Shown here: one piece after another, positions 26,919 to 35,600 of the stretch
How the letters are laid out: each line of letters starts with the position of its first letter
How positions within the stretch are numbered: position 1 is the first letter of the stretch
Assembly: GCF_015689195.1 (NCBI RefSeq)
Contig: NZ_CP065044.1
Coordinates: forward strand, 3,162,001 to 3,226,000
DNA: 64,000 bases
From: Pectobacterium aroidearum
Lineage (GTDB): Bacteria > Pseudomonadota > Gammaproteobacteria > Enterobacterales > Enterobacteriaceae
Direction: 5' to 3'
Translations under genes and position numbers: made by a program
The notes under the pieces: generated by a model
The model's database searches: none
Seen by the model: the letters and a program-made list of their open reading frames with translations, nothing else
What the model was told of the DNA's origin: nothing

Positions 26919-28517
26919 TCAATAACTGATCCCCTGCCTGAGACATTTACGATTGAACGTACGCTTAGGTATATTCAGACTGTCTGCGGCAGCCTGACGA
27001 TCGCCACCGAACTGCAGTAGCCTCGCTTGAAGGATAGCGGCCTCCCGTACACGTACTGCGAGGCGCAAATCCGATATGTGCTGAAAATCCTCTCCCTGAG
27101 CCAGTTCACTTGTCAGCCGTTTCTGCGCTTCGGGCGGCAATGACTGCATGGTGATTTGCTGGCCGGATGAGGTGTGAGCACAAGCAACCTCCAGAAGGTT
27201 GCGCAGTTCCCGCACATTGCCAGGAAAGGCATACTGCATTAACTGACGCAGGAATGACTGCTCCAGCGTCACGGGTGCTTTCTGCTCCCGTCTGCAACAG
27301 AGTGTGATGAAGTGACGGCACAGCAGCGGAATATCCTCTACACGTTCGCGCAGTGGCGCTACATGCAATACACACTGGCATAGTCGGTGGTACAGATCCT
27401 GGCGAAACGCACCGTCTGATATGCGCTTTTTCAACGAATGATACGTGGCGGCAATTAGCCGGAAATCCGAATGTGCTTCCTGCTCTGCGCCGAGAGGGCG
27501 AAAACACTTGGTCTCCAGCACACGCAATAACTTGGCCTGCATGGCAAGCGGCATATCTCCGATCTCGTCCAGAAACAGCGTGCCACCATGGGCCTGCGCC
27601 ACCAGACCAACCTTGTCGCTCAGAGCATCAGAAAACGCCCCTTTCTGGTAGCCAAACAACTCACTTTCGATCAGATTCTCGGGGATCGCGGCACAGTTAA
27701 TCGCCACAAAGGGCGCATCTCCCCTAGCGGAACACTGATGCAACAGGCGGGCCACCACATCCTTGCCTGTACCCGTTTCACCCAGGATCAATACTGACAA
27801 AGTATGCTCAGCCGCTTGTCCGATTTTCTGTTGCAGCACCCTCATGCATGGCGACTGACCGATCAGCACATCCTGCATGCGTTTTATCAACGCCTGATGG
27901 CGCGCCTCATCCCGAGCGCGTTTGACAGAAGCGCTAAGCATTGACTGCTGATGCAGCCCTCCCGATCGCTGGCGCAAAAGCACCAGTTGGTTGCAGAATA
28001 TCTGAACCAGCTTTCTGGCTTCTCCACTGTCGTGCCATTGTTGTAAACGCTCTGGTGTATCCAGCAGCGCCAGTGTTCCCTGCACAGGGCCGCTATCCGA
28101 TAACATCGGTATGGCATACAGCCCACACGCAGCTCCCAGCTCCGACAGCATCTGTTGAAAGGCCAAGTGCTCAATACTCGCACCACCATTCAACGATGAC
28201 CAGACGTGTGCCTTCTTCTCATGCAGGGCATAGGCCAATGGGTGACTGAAATCATCCACATCAAGTTCCATCACAACGGGTTCATCTGCCGCCTGACCTT
28301 GACACAAGAGTTGCCTGCCACTGCCATTAACCAGCCCAAGTATCGCTCCCAGGGGCCGCCAGTAGGATGCCACCGTGGACAAAAGCCAGTCACACAACTC
28401 AGCCTCAGTATTCTGGGCAGTCAGCGTTAATGCCAGATCAAGCAGGGATATTTGCCCCGACTCGTTACCGCTTTTGCACCTCAGATCCCCCTTCAGCAAT
28501 CCTTTGCATTCAAACAT
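26919..28517 (-). CDS. vasH: Sigma-54-dependent activator, VasH-like
   Basis: A 532-residue enhancer-binding protein. An N-terminal GAF-like sensor (about 20-180) is followed by the AAA+ domain (about 215-445) with Walker A GETGTGKD, Walker B GGTLFLDEIGDMP and Arg-finger region, then a Fis-type helix-turn-helix (GGDRQAAADSLNIPKRTF) at the end. The sigma-54 contact loop, normally GAFTGA, reads GAFSDA. Given the hcp-vgrG-rhs module on the same element, the VasH group that drives type VI secretion genes is the best guess. The ATG at 28517 follows AGGGAGG; GTG at 28520 is an alternative. It converges with traI. Confidence 0.78.
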   Translation of the reverse strand: MFECKGLLKGDLRCKSGNESGQISLLDLALTLTAQNTEAELCDWLLSTVASYWRPLGAILGLVNGSGRQLLCQGQAADEPVVMELDVDDFSHPLAYALHEKKAHVWSSLNGGASIEHLAFQQMLSELGAACGLYAIPMLSDSGPVQGTLALLDTPERLQQWHDSGEARKLVQIFCNQLVLLRQRSGGLHQQSMLSASVKRARDEARHQALIKRMQDVLIGQSPCMRVLQQKIGQAAEHTLSVLILGETGTGKDVVARLLHQCSARGDAPFVAINCAAIPENLIESELFGYQKGAFSDALSDKVGLVAQAHGGTLFLDEIGDMPLAMQAKLLRVLETKCFRPLGAEQEAHSDFRLIAATYHSLKKRISDGAFRQDLYHRLCQCVLHVAPLRERVEDIPLLCRHFITLCCRREQKAPVTLEQSFLRQLMQYAFPGNVRELRNLLEVACAHTSSGQQITMQSLPPEAQKRLTSELAQGEDFQHISDLRLAVRVREAAILQARLLQFGGDRQAAADSLNIPKRTFNRKCLRQGISY

Positions 28518-28726
28518 CACACCTCCCTGCCAAATTAATTATTCCTTTACGCTTACACGAAAAAATAATTTATCAGCCCTGAGCGAATTGATTATATTTT
28601 ATTTACAATCCATCAAGAATGGCCGTAAGTGGAACACACATCGCACCGAGCACGCCCATAATTTTTAGTAGATCGCGTCAAACTGCCGCGAGGCGATACG
28701 TCACCAGATAATTCAGAGGCAATTTA

Positions 28727-29443
28727 ATGGAAGGTATACCATCTTTGGTTAATACGGTTATTGCGATTGGCGGTGCGCTAGGGACAATAGTTACCGCTGT
28801 CGCGACTTTTTTTCTATGGCGCGTAACCAAAACTCTAGCGCATGAAACAACAAGGATGGTCGAAGCCTCATCTCAACCGCATGTTGTCGTTACACTCACC
28901 CCCAATCGGTGGTCAATGCAGCATTTTGACATTCACATCGACAACACTGGTAATGCGACAGCGTACGACATCTCTATCGCTTTTGATCCTCCGCTGAAAA
29001 ATAAGGAAGCACACGGAGAGCAGATCGAGATCCCTTTTCAGAAAATCAGTGTCCTCAAACCCGGTCAAGGCATTATGAGTTACTTGTCTGAATTCGAGCT
29101 ACTGAAGGGAAATTCCTACCAAGTTGACATTATCTGGAAACGCGATGCGTCTAGCCAACAACGTCAGAAAAATTCATATACATTGAATATGGCCGACCAT
29201 GAAGGAATAAGCCGTCTCGGAGATGACCCATTAATTGAGATCGTAAAATCCATCAAGAAAATTGAGGAAAACTGGAGTCCAGTTGCCAAAGGCCAAAAAC
29301 GCACAAAAGTAGATGTGTTTAGTGGTTTTGATAGGTTGCGTGAGCGTCGCCAAGCGAATCGGATACGTCGTCAGTGGCAACGAGAAAAAGAGGCAAATTC
29401 TTTAACGAATGTACAGCCTGACACTTTGAACTCTCAGCAATAG
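28727..29443 (+). CDS. Single-pass membrane protein of unknown function
   Basis: A 238-residue protein: one transmembrane helix at about 7-31, a short helical neck, a beta-rich domain (about 48-150: VVVTLTPNRWSMQHFDIHIDNTGNATAYDISI has the look of an immunoglobulin-like fold) and a basic, charged tail with RERRQANRIRRQWQREKE. AGAGG precedes the ATG. I do not recognise a family. It stands alone between the VasH-like gene and decayed sequence, so its role cannot be read from context. Composition is lower in GC than the backbone. Confidence 0.6.
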   Translation: MEGIPSLVNTVIAIGGALGTIVTAVATFFLWRVTKTLAHETTRMVEASSQPHVVVTLTPNRWSMQHFDIHIDNTGNATAYDISIAFDPPLKNKEAHGEQIEIPFQKISVLKPGQGIMSYLSEFELLKGNSYQVDIIWKRDASSQQRQKNSYTLNMADHEGISRLGDDPLIEIVKSIKKIEENWSPVAKGQKRTKVDVFSGFDRLRERRQANRIRRQWQREKEANSLTNVQPDTLNSQQ

Positions 29444-30438
29444 TTTGCGTTAACATCGGACATGGTCACTGCCGTACCCAATTTTGCTTCCCACCGAACC
29501 TATGACCGACGGCCTATGCGCGGGTTTCGGTTTGGGTAACGGCGTTCATGGTGATAACTCCTAGCGATTCAGGGATGCAGCAGCAAAAGAAGTGGCAAAG
29601 GCTGCTGACTGCCCCTGTCGCGTTGAGATTCAGGCTTTCAACTGGTGCAGACCATCGCTGCATATCTGCTGGCAGACCACAATGTGAAGACCAGTATCTA
29701 TTCCTGCGCATTCGCTCCGTCTATGCAGTGAGGGACATAAACGGAACATTCCGGCCAGCATCTGATGACTGTTGGGGCCATCGTATGAGTTCAACTGCAC
29801 GATTTCGTTAGCCCCCACACCGTTGATCTGACTGGCGTAGTGCAGGCGAATCATGTGTTTTGTTTTTCCGCGCTTGCCGTCATCGTGCACGCGGATTTGC
29901 GTCACCATGAAAGCCTGGAATCCTTCTTTGCAAAGAAAGCTCAGCCAGCACGACGGCGGTAGAAATATAAGCGCACCGCTGCGAACGGCTTTCATGCGGC
30001 GCATCCGCAAAGGTGGACAGAATTACGCTGCACATCTGGTTATCGGTCAGCGGATAATCACAGCGCAGCTATGGAGAACGGGAAGCGAATTGAGTAACCT
30101 TTCTCCTGACGAAAAGGGTGTGCTGTTCAAGCTGAATACAGGATTCCTAGATTTTGAAACACAGCCTTTCGGCTATTCTGTGCGATTGGCATTGTTGTCA
30201 CCATCTTTCCTGAGTTCATCGCCCGGTAGCCAAGAAGCGTACGGACGGGACCGTCAAGGAGACAAACTCAGGGGGCGGCCCATAGCGGAGCGAGAGAACG
30301 ATGGAAACCCACTAGGGACGGAACTCGCGGAGAGGTTCGATACGTAGCATGACGGACATATTTTTTTGCCAGGCACGTTCAAATCTTCGTTCATTCGTGA
30401 TATGAAGGTAAAATAAAAAGAAACTTTTATGAGCTAAT
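29444..30438. other. Decayed cargo region
   Basis: Apart from the DUF932 fossil I see no convincing intact gene in this kilobase. A rightward frame ending at 30347 contains protein-like text (SPDEKGVLFKLNTGFLDFET) but has no likely start and no family I know. The region looks like debris from earlier cargo. Confidence 0.45.
29745..29940 (-). pseudogene. Fossil of a DUF932-type ICE protein
   Basis: The minus strand encodes GKTKHMIRLHYASQING, ANEIVQLNSYDG and NSHQMLAGMFR in one frame. These are the core motifs of DUF932 proteins (KHM-RLRHA, EIILLNSHDG, GMFR), which are common ICE cargo. Both sides lose the likeness, so only about 65 codons of a protein usually near 270 residues remain. A start-like AGGAG plus MNAVTQTETRA and a stop follows near 29515-29550, perhaps the head of the next, also lost, gene. 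Confidence 0.6.
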
Positions 30439-31335
30439 ATGCCTACAATCTCGTCGTCCAAAGTACCTACGCCAAAGTCGTGGGAAGAATTTGAAGAAAT
30501 TACCCTATCCGCAGCAAAATTGCGTTGGAACTCAACAGATTTCTACCGTAATGGAAGACAGGGGCAGAAGCAGAATGGTGTTGATATTTGGGGACATGAC
30601 GATGATGAACGTCACATCGGACTTCAATGCAAAAACACAACAGGCGAATTGGATTTAGATGTTGTCAAGATTGAGATAGAAAATGCTGAAAAATTCACAC
30701 CGAAGCTGGATCGGCTCTACATTGTCACGACAGCCCCAAGAGATGCGAAGCTTCAAAAATCAGTAAGGGACATTTCGCAGAAACGCAGCAAGGCCTATGA
30801 TTTTAAGGTCGATGTGCTTTTCTGGGATGACATTTGCAATGACTTAGCAAAGGATGAAAAAGTCTTCTTCGGGCACTACCCTCAATTCAAGTCGGCCGAT
30901 GATCCGGCAAAAAGGCATGACAGCGCCCTATGGAGTGAACTCACGACTCTGCTTCGCTCTGATGGCGTTATTGGTTTCTTAAATCGAACAAACATGGCTG
31001 GATTTTCGTTCCGAGAATTGGAACTTGAGCCGATTCGTGAGTTTTACTTCAAGTGGAACATACCGGAGCGCGAGTTCATTACTCCTGAACTAGAGAGAAT
31101 TAAAAAGGAACTTTGGTCAGAGGTAGATATATATTACGGCCTTATTGCTGATGAAACCTTCCCGACACATAATCCACAATTAAGTACGGTGCCTCCTGAA
31201 TGGGAGTTTGAGCAGCCAGATAGATTTTGGCGGGTTGTGAACGCACTACATGCTCACGCAGGGAAGATCGTCGAACTGCACGCGGAAATTGTACGTGTGG
31301 GGCGAGAAAAATTGTTGGCCAGTGGCGGGAAATAG
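30439..31335 (+). CDS. Second stand-alone restriction-endonuclease-like protein
   Basis: A 298-residue protein with an N-terminal Mrr-like nuclease core: WEEFEEITLSAAKLRW helix, RQGQKQNGVDIWG, then HIGLQCKN, placing Asp of GVD and the QxK pair at the expected active-site positions. The next strand-helix units (LYIVTTAPRDAKLQ, VDVLFWDDI) also fit the fold. The C-terminal half (about 150-298) is of unknown family. It shares the motif plan GQ-x-Q-x-G-(I/V)-D-I with the cargo gene at 6665 but the rest differs. Such nuclease domains often serve as effectors in defence systems; no partner gene is evident except the neighbour downstream. Confidence 0.62.
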   Translation: MPTISSSKVPTPKSWEEFEEITLSAAKLRWNSTDFYRNGRQGQKQNGVDIWGHDDDERHIGLQCKNTTGELDLDVVKIEIENAEKFTPKLDRLYIVTTAPRDAKLQKSVRDISQKRSKAYDFKVDVLFWDDICNDLAKDEKVFFGHYPQFKSADDPAKRHDSALWSELTTLLRSDGVIGFLNRTNMAGFSFRELELEPIREFYFKWNIPEREFITPELERIKKELWSEVDIYYGLIADETFPTHNPQLSTVPPEWEFEQPDRFWRVVNALHAHAGKIVELHAEIVRVGREKLLASGGK

Positions 31336-31502
31336 CTATTTGATGAAGTGATTTTATGATGAATCGGGCAATATTTGGTGCTACAGCGTATTTTATTAGA
31401 GCACACTAACACCGCGAGACGATGAGGTATGCGCATTTCGTTCCTAAGCATTTTGAAGAGTGCAGCATCTTTAAATCTACTATCTTCATTAGAGAGCTTA
31501 TC

Positions 31503-32084
31503 TTGAAAAATACATATTATCATATAAATATTCTATCTCCCGATGTTACCCAATGGAGCGTTGGCGAAATTATTACATTTGAAGGATATAATAATTATTA
31601 TAATAAAATAATAGAACTCATTGATTACGCACACGGCCCAAACAAAACAAACATCCACATCGACACAGTTCTTAACAATAGTGGTTATTCAATAGATGAC
31701 AAACTGACCGTAACAAAACAAAGGGAAAAATATAAATACTTTAAACGAAGAGAGATAGCGTTCGAATCCATAAGAAAGAAATTTTTCTCCAAAAGGCCGT
31801 CAAGAATAAGCTGTATCTATTTAGCCCAATCAGAACATGATATTAAAGAGTGGGCCAACCTTATTTTGAATGATGCTCCTGATTACCGAATTTTAATAGT
31901 CGAGCCGATAAACACATCAAATATTTTTATTACAGGAGACCAACCTTTGTGGGAGTGTTCTCAAAGCATGAGTGATATTGAACTATCTCTTAAAGCTAGA
32001 CAGTATTGGTCAGAAGACTCGATGAATGGGAATATTGAAGTATTGGTCAGTGGAGGCGTCAAAGTTCTTAGCGTATCATCTTAG
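31503..32084 (+). CDS. DUF2441-like protein
   Basis: A 193-residue AT-rich gene. I place the start at TTG 31503, since AGAGAG lies shortly upstream and YYHINILSP begins the domain; an ATG at 31422 is possible. The pattern YYHIN, then GEIITFEGYNNYY, FESIRKKFFSKRPSRISCIYLAQ and GDQPLWE resembles the DUF2441 family as I remember it, which I believe (not certain) is grouped with ADP-ribosyltransferase folds. It follows the nuclease-like gene by about 170 bases. Its low GC is unlike the backbone, a sign of separate origin. Confidence 0.45.
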   Translation: MKNTYYHINILSPDVTQWSVGEIITFEGYNNYYNKIIELIDYAHGPNKTNIHIDTVLNNSGYSIDDKLTVTKQREKYKYFKRREIAFESIRKKFFSKRPSRISCIYLAQSEHDIKEWANLILNDAPDYRILIVEPINTSNIFITGDQPLWECSQSMSDIELSLKARQYWSEDSMNGNIEVLVSGGVKVLSVSS

Positions 32085-32211
32085 ATAACATGTCAACAAT
32101 CTGTCCGCGATAGCATGTTTCAGGTTACCCCCTACTGCGCCAGAAATATCTAATTATATTTAATAAAATATATACACATCAAAAATTAATCATAAAATCG
32201 GATATCGTTAT

Positions 32212-32297
32212 AGGTCTGGTTGCGGCTGTCTTCGCGGTAGTGCCACACATGCGGCGGTAGCCCGCTACACTACCTACTTGCGTATCAACAGCCAGCC
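32212..32297 (-). repeat. Fragment of rhs core sequence downstream of the immunity gene
   Basis: These 86 bases closely match 33641-33729 inside rhs (shared blocks include CTGGTTGCGGCTGTC, CGGTAGTGCCACAC and CTTGCGTATCA), about 80 percent identical by eye with one small gap, in the same orientation. The fragment is frame-damaged. It looks like the leftover of an older rhs tail displaced when the present tip and immunity gene were gained. Confidence 0.7.
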
Positions 32298-32325
32298 AAA
32301 TCAATCCGACAACATGAAAATCCAC

Positions 32326-32694
32326 CTAATACATTTCAAATGTACATGCAGAAATTTCATAACTTCGCCCATCGGAAAGAACTATTTTATCTCCGACTAT
32401 TTCGCCAATAAACAGCCCCATCTGAATGGCACCTTGCTCTATCTGCTTTCGCCAGCCCTCAATATCTCCCTTATATGATAAGGCATGAAAAAGCTCACCT
32501 GAAGGTAGCCATAGCTTACAATTTTCTACCATTGCCCCACCACTTTTTGGTATTAGAGGTTCTACTTTACCGGTCACCTTGTCGAATAAGCCATTCCCAA
32601 CAAATTTATCCCTACCATCATCAGAAACATAGCGATATTCTCTCCACGCAACAGGTGTCAAACCCGGAATCTCTCTTCTAAAATCACTCATCAC
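32326..32694 (-). CDS. Probable immunity protein for the Rhs toxin
   Basis: A 122-residue protein with no signal peptide, directly after rhs and overlapping it by four bases (ATGA), so the two are translated together. I do not recognise the family, but position alone makes it the likely cognate immunity protein, which would bind the nuclease tip in the cytoplasm. Composition is far more AT-rich than the rhs core, the same as the toxin tip, which fits exchange of tip and immunity as a unit. Tandem ATGs open it; the first is used for the overlap. Confidence 0.7.
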   Translation of the reverse strand: MMSDFRREIPGLTPVAWREYRYVSDDGRDKFVGNGLFDKVTGKVEPLIPKSGGAMVENCKLWLPSGELFHALSYKGDIEGWRKQIEQGAIQMGLFIGEIVGDKIVLSDGRSYEISACTFEMY

Positions 32695-35600
32695 GGAAAT
32701 ATCCTAAATATTACATTGTTGAGACCCGCATCCTGAAATAACGAACCATAGTAATTAGCCAGCTCACGACTATTTGTGTGATAAATAACATCATCAAATG
32801 CAGCCGAGTATTTCTGCGCTTGAGCAAGCATTTTTTCTTGCTCCTTAATGGCAAAAGACTTACCACCTATCGCACTTTCAGGATTTCTAATTGAACGCCC
32901 CCAATCCTCAACATATTTAGCCTCAATCGCGGTATTTCTACCATTGATGCTAACAACATGATCTGCAATCCCATTAACCTTGTTACCATTAACTACAGAG
33001 CTATATTCCCTTGCTGACTGAGGAAGTTTCCCTCCATACATATCCTGTATTTTTTCTTCATATTTCCTCGCCTTTTCCCCACACCCAGCCAATCCAAACG
33101 GGTCGATCCAGCGAATAGGATTAGGCACATAGGCATAGTTACCCTCCCCCCCCAAAATACTGATCGGGTCAGGCGAGATATAACAGCCACCACTCGGATC
33201 ATAATAGCGGAACCTGTTATAGCATAAGCTACTTTCCGCGTCACGGTACTGCCCGGCAAACGCCAGCCCTGGATCAAGGTTTTCAGTATTATCTGTATAG
33301 CGCTGCCCCCATAAATTGGTGCGCGGAGCCTGCCAGCGAATTTCACCTTGTGGATTAAAGATAGCCTGCGGTTCACCATTATGGCCGCTAGTCACAAAAT
33401 CAGTTTCCCAGCTCCCCTCCACAGTTTGGCGCTGCTGCACCAACAATTCCCAGCCGTTATGCACCCAGTGACGGCGCGACACCAGTTCTCCGTCGCGATA
33501 ATGGCGCACCTCGGCTACCTGGTCGCCGTCCCACAGATAGCAGATGTCTTCATGGGTCTGGTCGCAGCGTTTGCCAATGCGCCGTCCGAACGGGTCGTAG
33601 CGGTAGAACCAGCGCTCACCCGCTGGCGTATCCACAACCCGGAGCTGGTTGCGGCTGTCCCAACGGTAGTGCCACACCTGCGGCCGATAGCCCGGTTGTA
33701 CCACCTGCTTGCGTATCAGCCGCCCAGCCTTGTCATACTGGTAGTGAGTGTTGTCCTGCTGGGTCAGGCGTCCGGCCTGCCATTCGGTCAGGCGGGTGGC
33801 GTCCTGTGGTAAGCCGCTACGGGTGTAGCGGTATTGTTCTTCGGTGTTTACGCTGCGCCCCGCGCCGCCGCTCAGTACCGACAGCACCCGTCCGCTGGCA
33901 TCGAGTTGATAGCCCGCTGCTTCACGGTTGCGCCGGGTGCCGGTCAGGTTGCCTGCGCCGTCATACAGGTATTCCCGCGTCTGGGTCGGTTGCAGGCGAC
34001 CGTCCACCGCCTGGCCGCTCATCTCCCGCGTCAGCCAGCCCATAGCACCGTATTCACGGTGCTGCATAAAGCCAGCCTGACTCTGCCGGGAAGACTCCCG
34101 ACCCGCACTGTCGTGCGCCAGCGTCAGCTCCGCGCCATCCGGTAACTGCACCTGACGCAGTCCACCCGTCGCACTGTAACGGAAGGTGCTGGTGAGTGCC
34201 GCACTGTCTTCTTCGCCCTCCCAGTGCAGGCTGCGGGTAACGGTGTGCGACTCTCCCTGATAGTGGCGTCGGATTGCCGTGCCGCTGTTCTTCTCTTGCA
34301 CCACCCGGTCACGCTCGTCATATTCAAGCTGGATATGACTGGTGGAGGATGTCACTTCGGTCAGCCGGCCTGCCGCATCGTAGCGGTAGTGCAGGGTGTC
34401 GTCCGGCGCGGTTTCTTTAATCAGCAGGCCACGCCCGTCGTACAGAAAGTGGCGGGTTTCTCCTTCACCGTTGCGGATACTGATGCAGTGACCGTCTTCA
34501 TCGTAACCATAGTGAGTTTCCGTACCGGCCATATCCCGTTCACGTATCACCCGTGCATCGGCGTCCAGCCACCACTGCCAGCGGTTGCCATCCGGTGCGG
34601 TGACGCCAACCAGTTGCTGGCTTTCTTTATCGTAGTCGTACCGCCAGGTGCGTCCCTCTGCGTCGGTACGCGACATCAGCAGGTCGAACGGGCCGTAGGT
34701 TTGCCGCCATACCGCGCCGTTACCGTCGGTGTAGTTCAGCAGGTTGTTGTGCTTGTCGTACTGGCGCTGCTCTTGCTTGTCGTCCGGGCGCAGCAGTTGT
34801 TCCGGCAGTTTCCAGCTGGCACGGCGGTAGCCGAGGCGATACGTTGCCCCATCCGGGCGTGTCCAGCTCGTGAGGCGGTCTTGCTGGTCGTAGCGCCGTT
34901 GCTGCGTCCGGGATTCTGCATCGGTGGCACTCATCAGGCGGTGCCGGTGGTCATAAAACAGGCTGGCCTGCGTCCGGCCTTGTTCGTCGCTCACTTCAGT
35001 CAGCAGACCGTAGCGGTTCCATGCAAACCGGACTTCGCTGGCGTCCGGCCCGGTCAGGCTCAGCGGATTGCCCTTGCTGTCATACTGCCAGGTCCAACTT
35101 CGGCCCAATGGGTCGGTGATGCCGGTCAGCCGCTCATAATGGTCATAGTCGTAGTGCCACTGGTAGCCGCTGCCGTCGGTAAAGGTGCTGACCAGCCCGC
35201 TGTTGTCCAGATAGGCAAATTCCACAACCCGCCCTGCCGGAGAGGTTTCCCTCAGCAGATTGCCGACGTCGTCGTATTCATAATGGGTGACATGGCCAAG
35301 CGGGGATTTTTCCCACGCCATCAGGTACAGGTCATTGAAGCCGTATTCATGGCGTTGCCCCAGCCCGTCAATCATCACCACGCGGTCGGCCAGGTACTCG
35401 AAATTGGCCGTCAGGTAGCCATCGGCACAGGTGGTATAAACGCAGCGCCCCTGATGGTCGTATTCATACCGTGCCCAGGTCTGGTCGTTGTCGTGCCAAC
35501 GAATCAGACGGTGATGGCTGTCATAGTCGTAGAACAGATGATAAGCGTGCGCGGCATCCGCCTCGACCAGCCGTCCCTGTTCATCCTGCCGGTATTCAGC

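Noticed and set aside
29853..30347. 164-codon rightward frame
   Set aside because: The first half is antisense to the DUF932 fossil and the second half has no start; not called as a gene.
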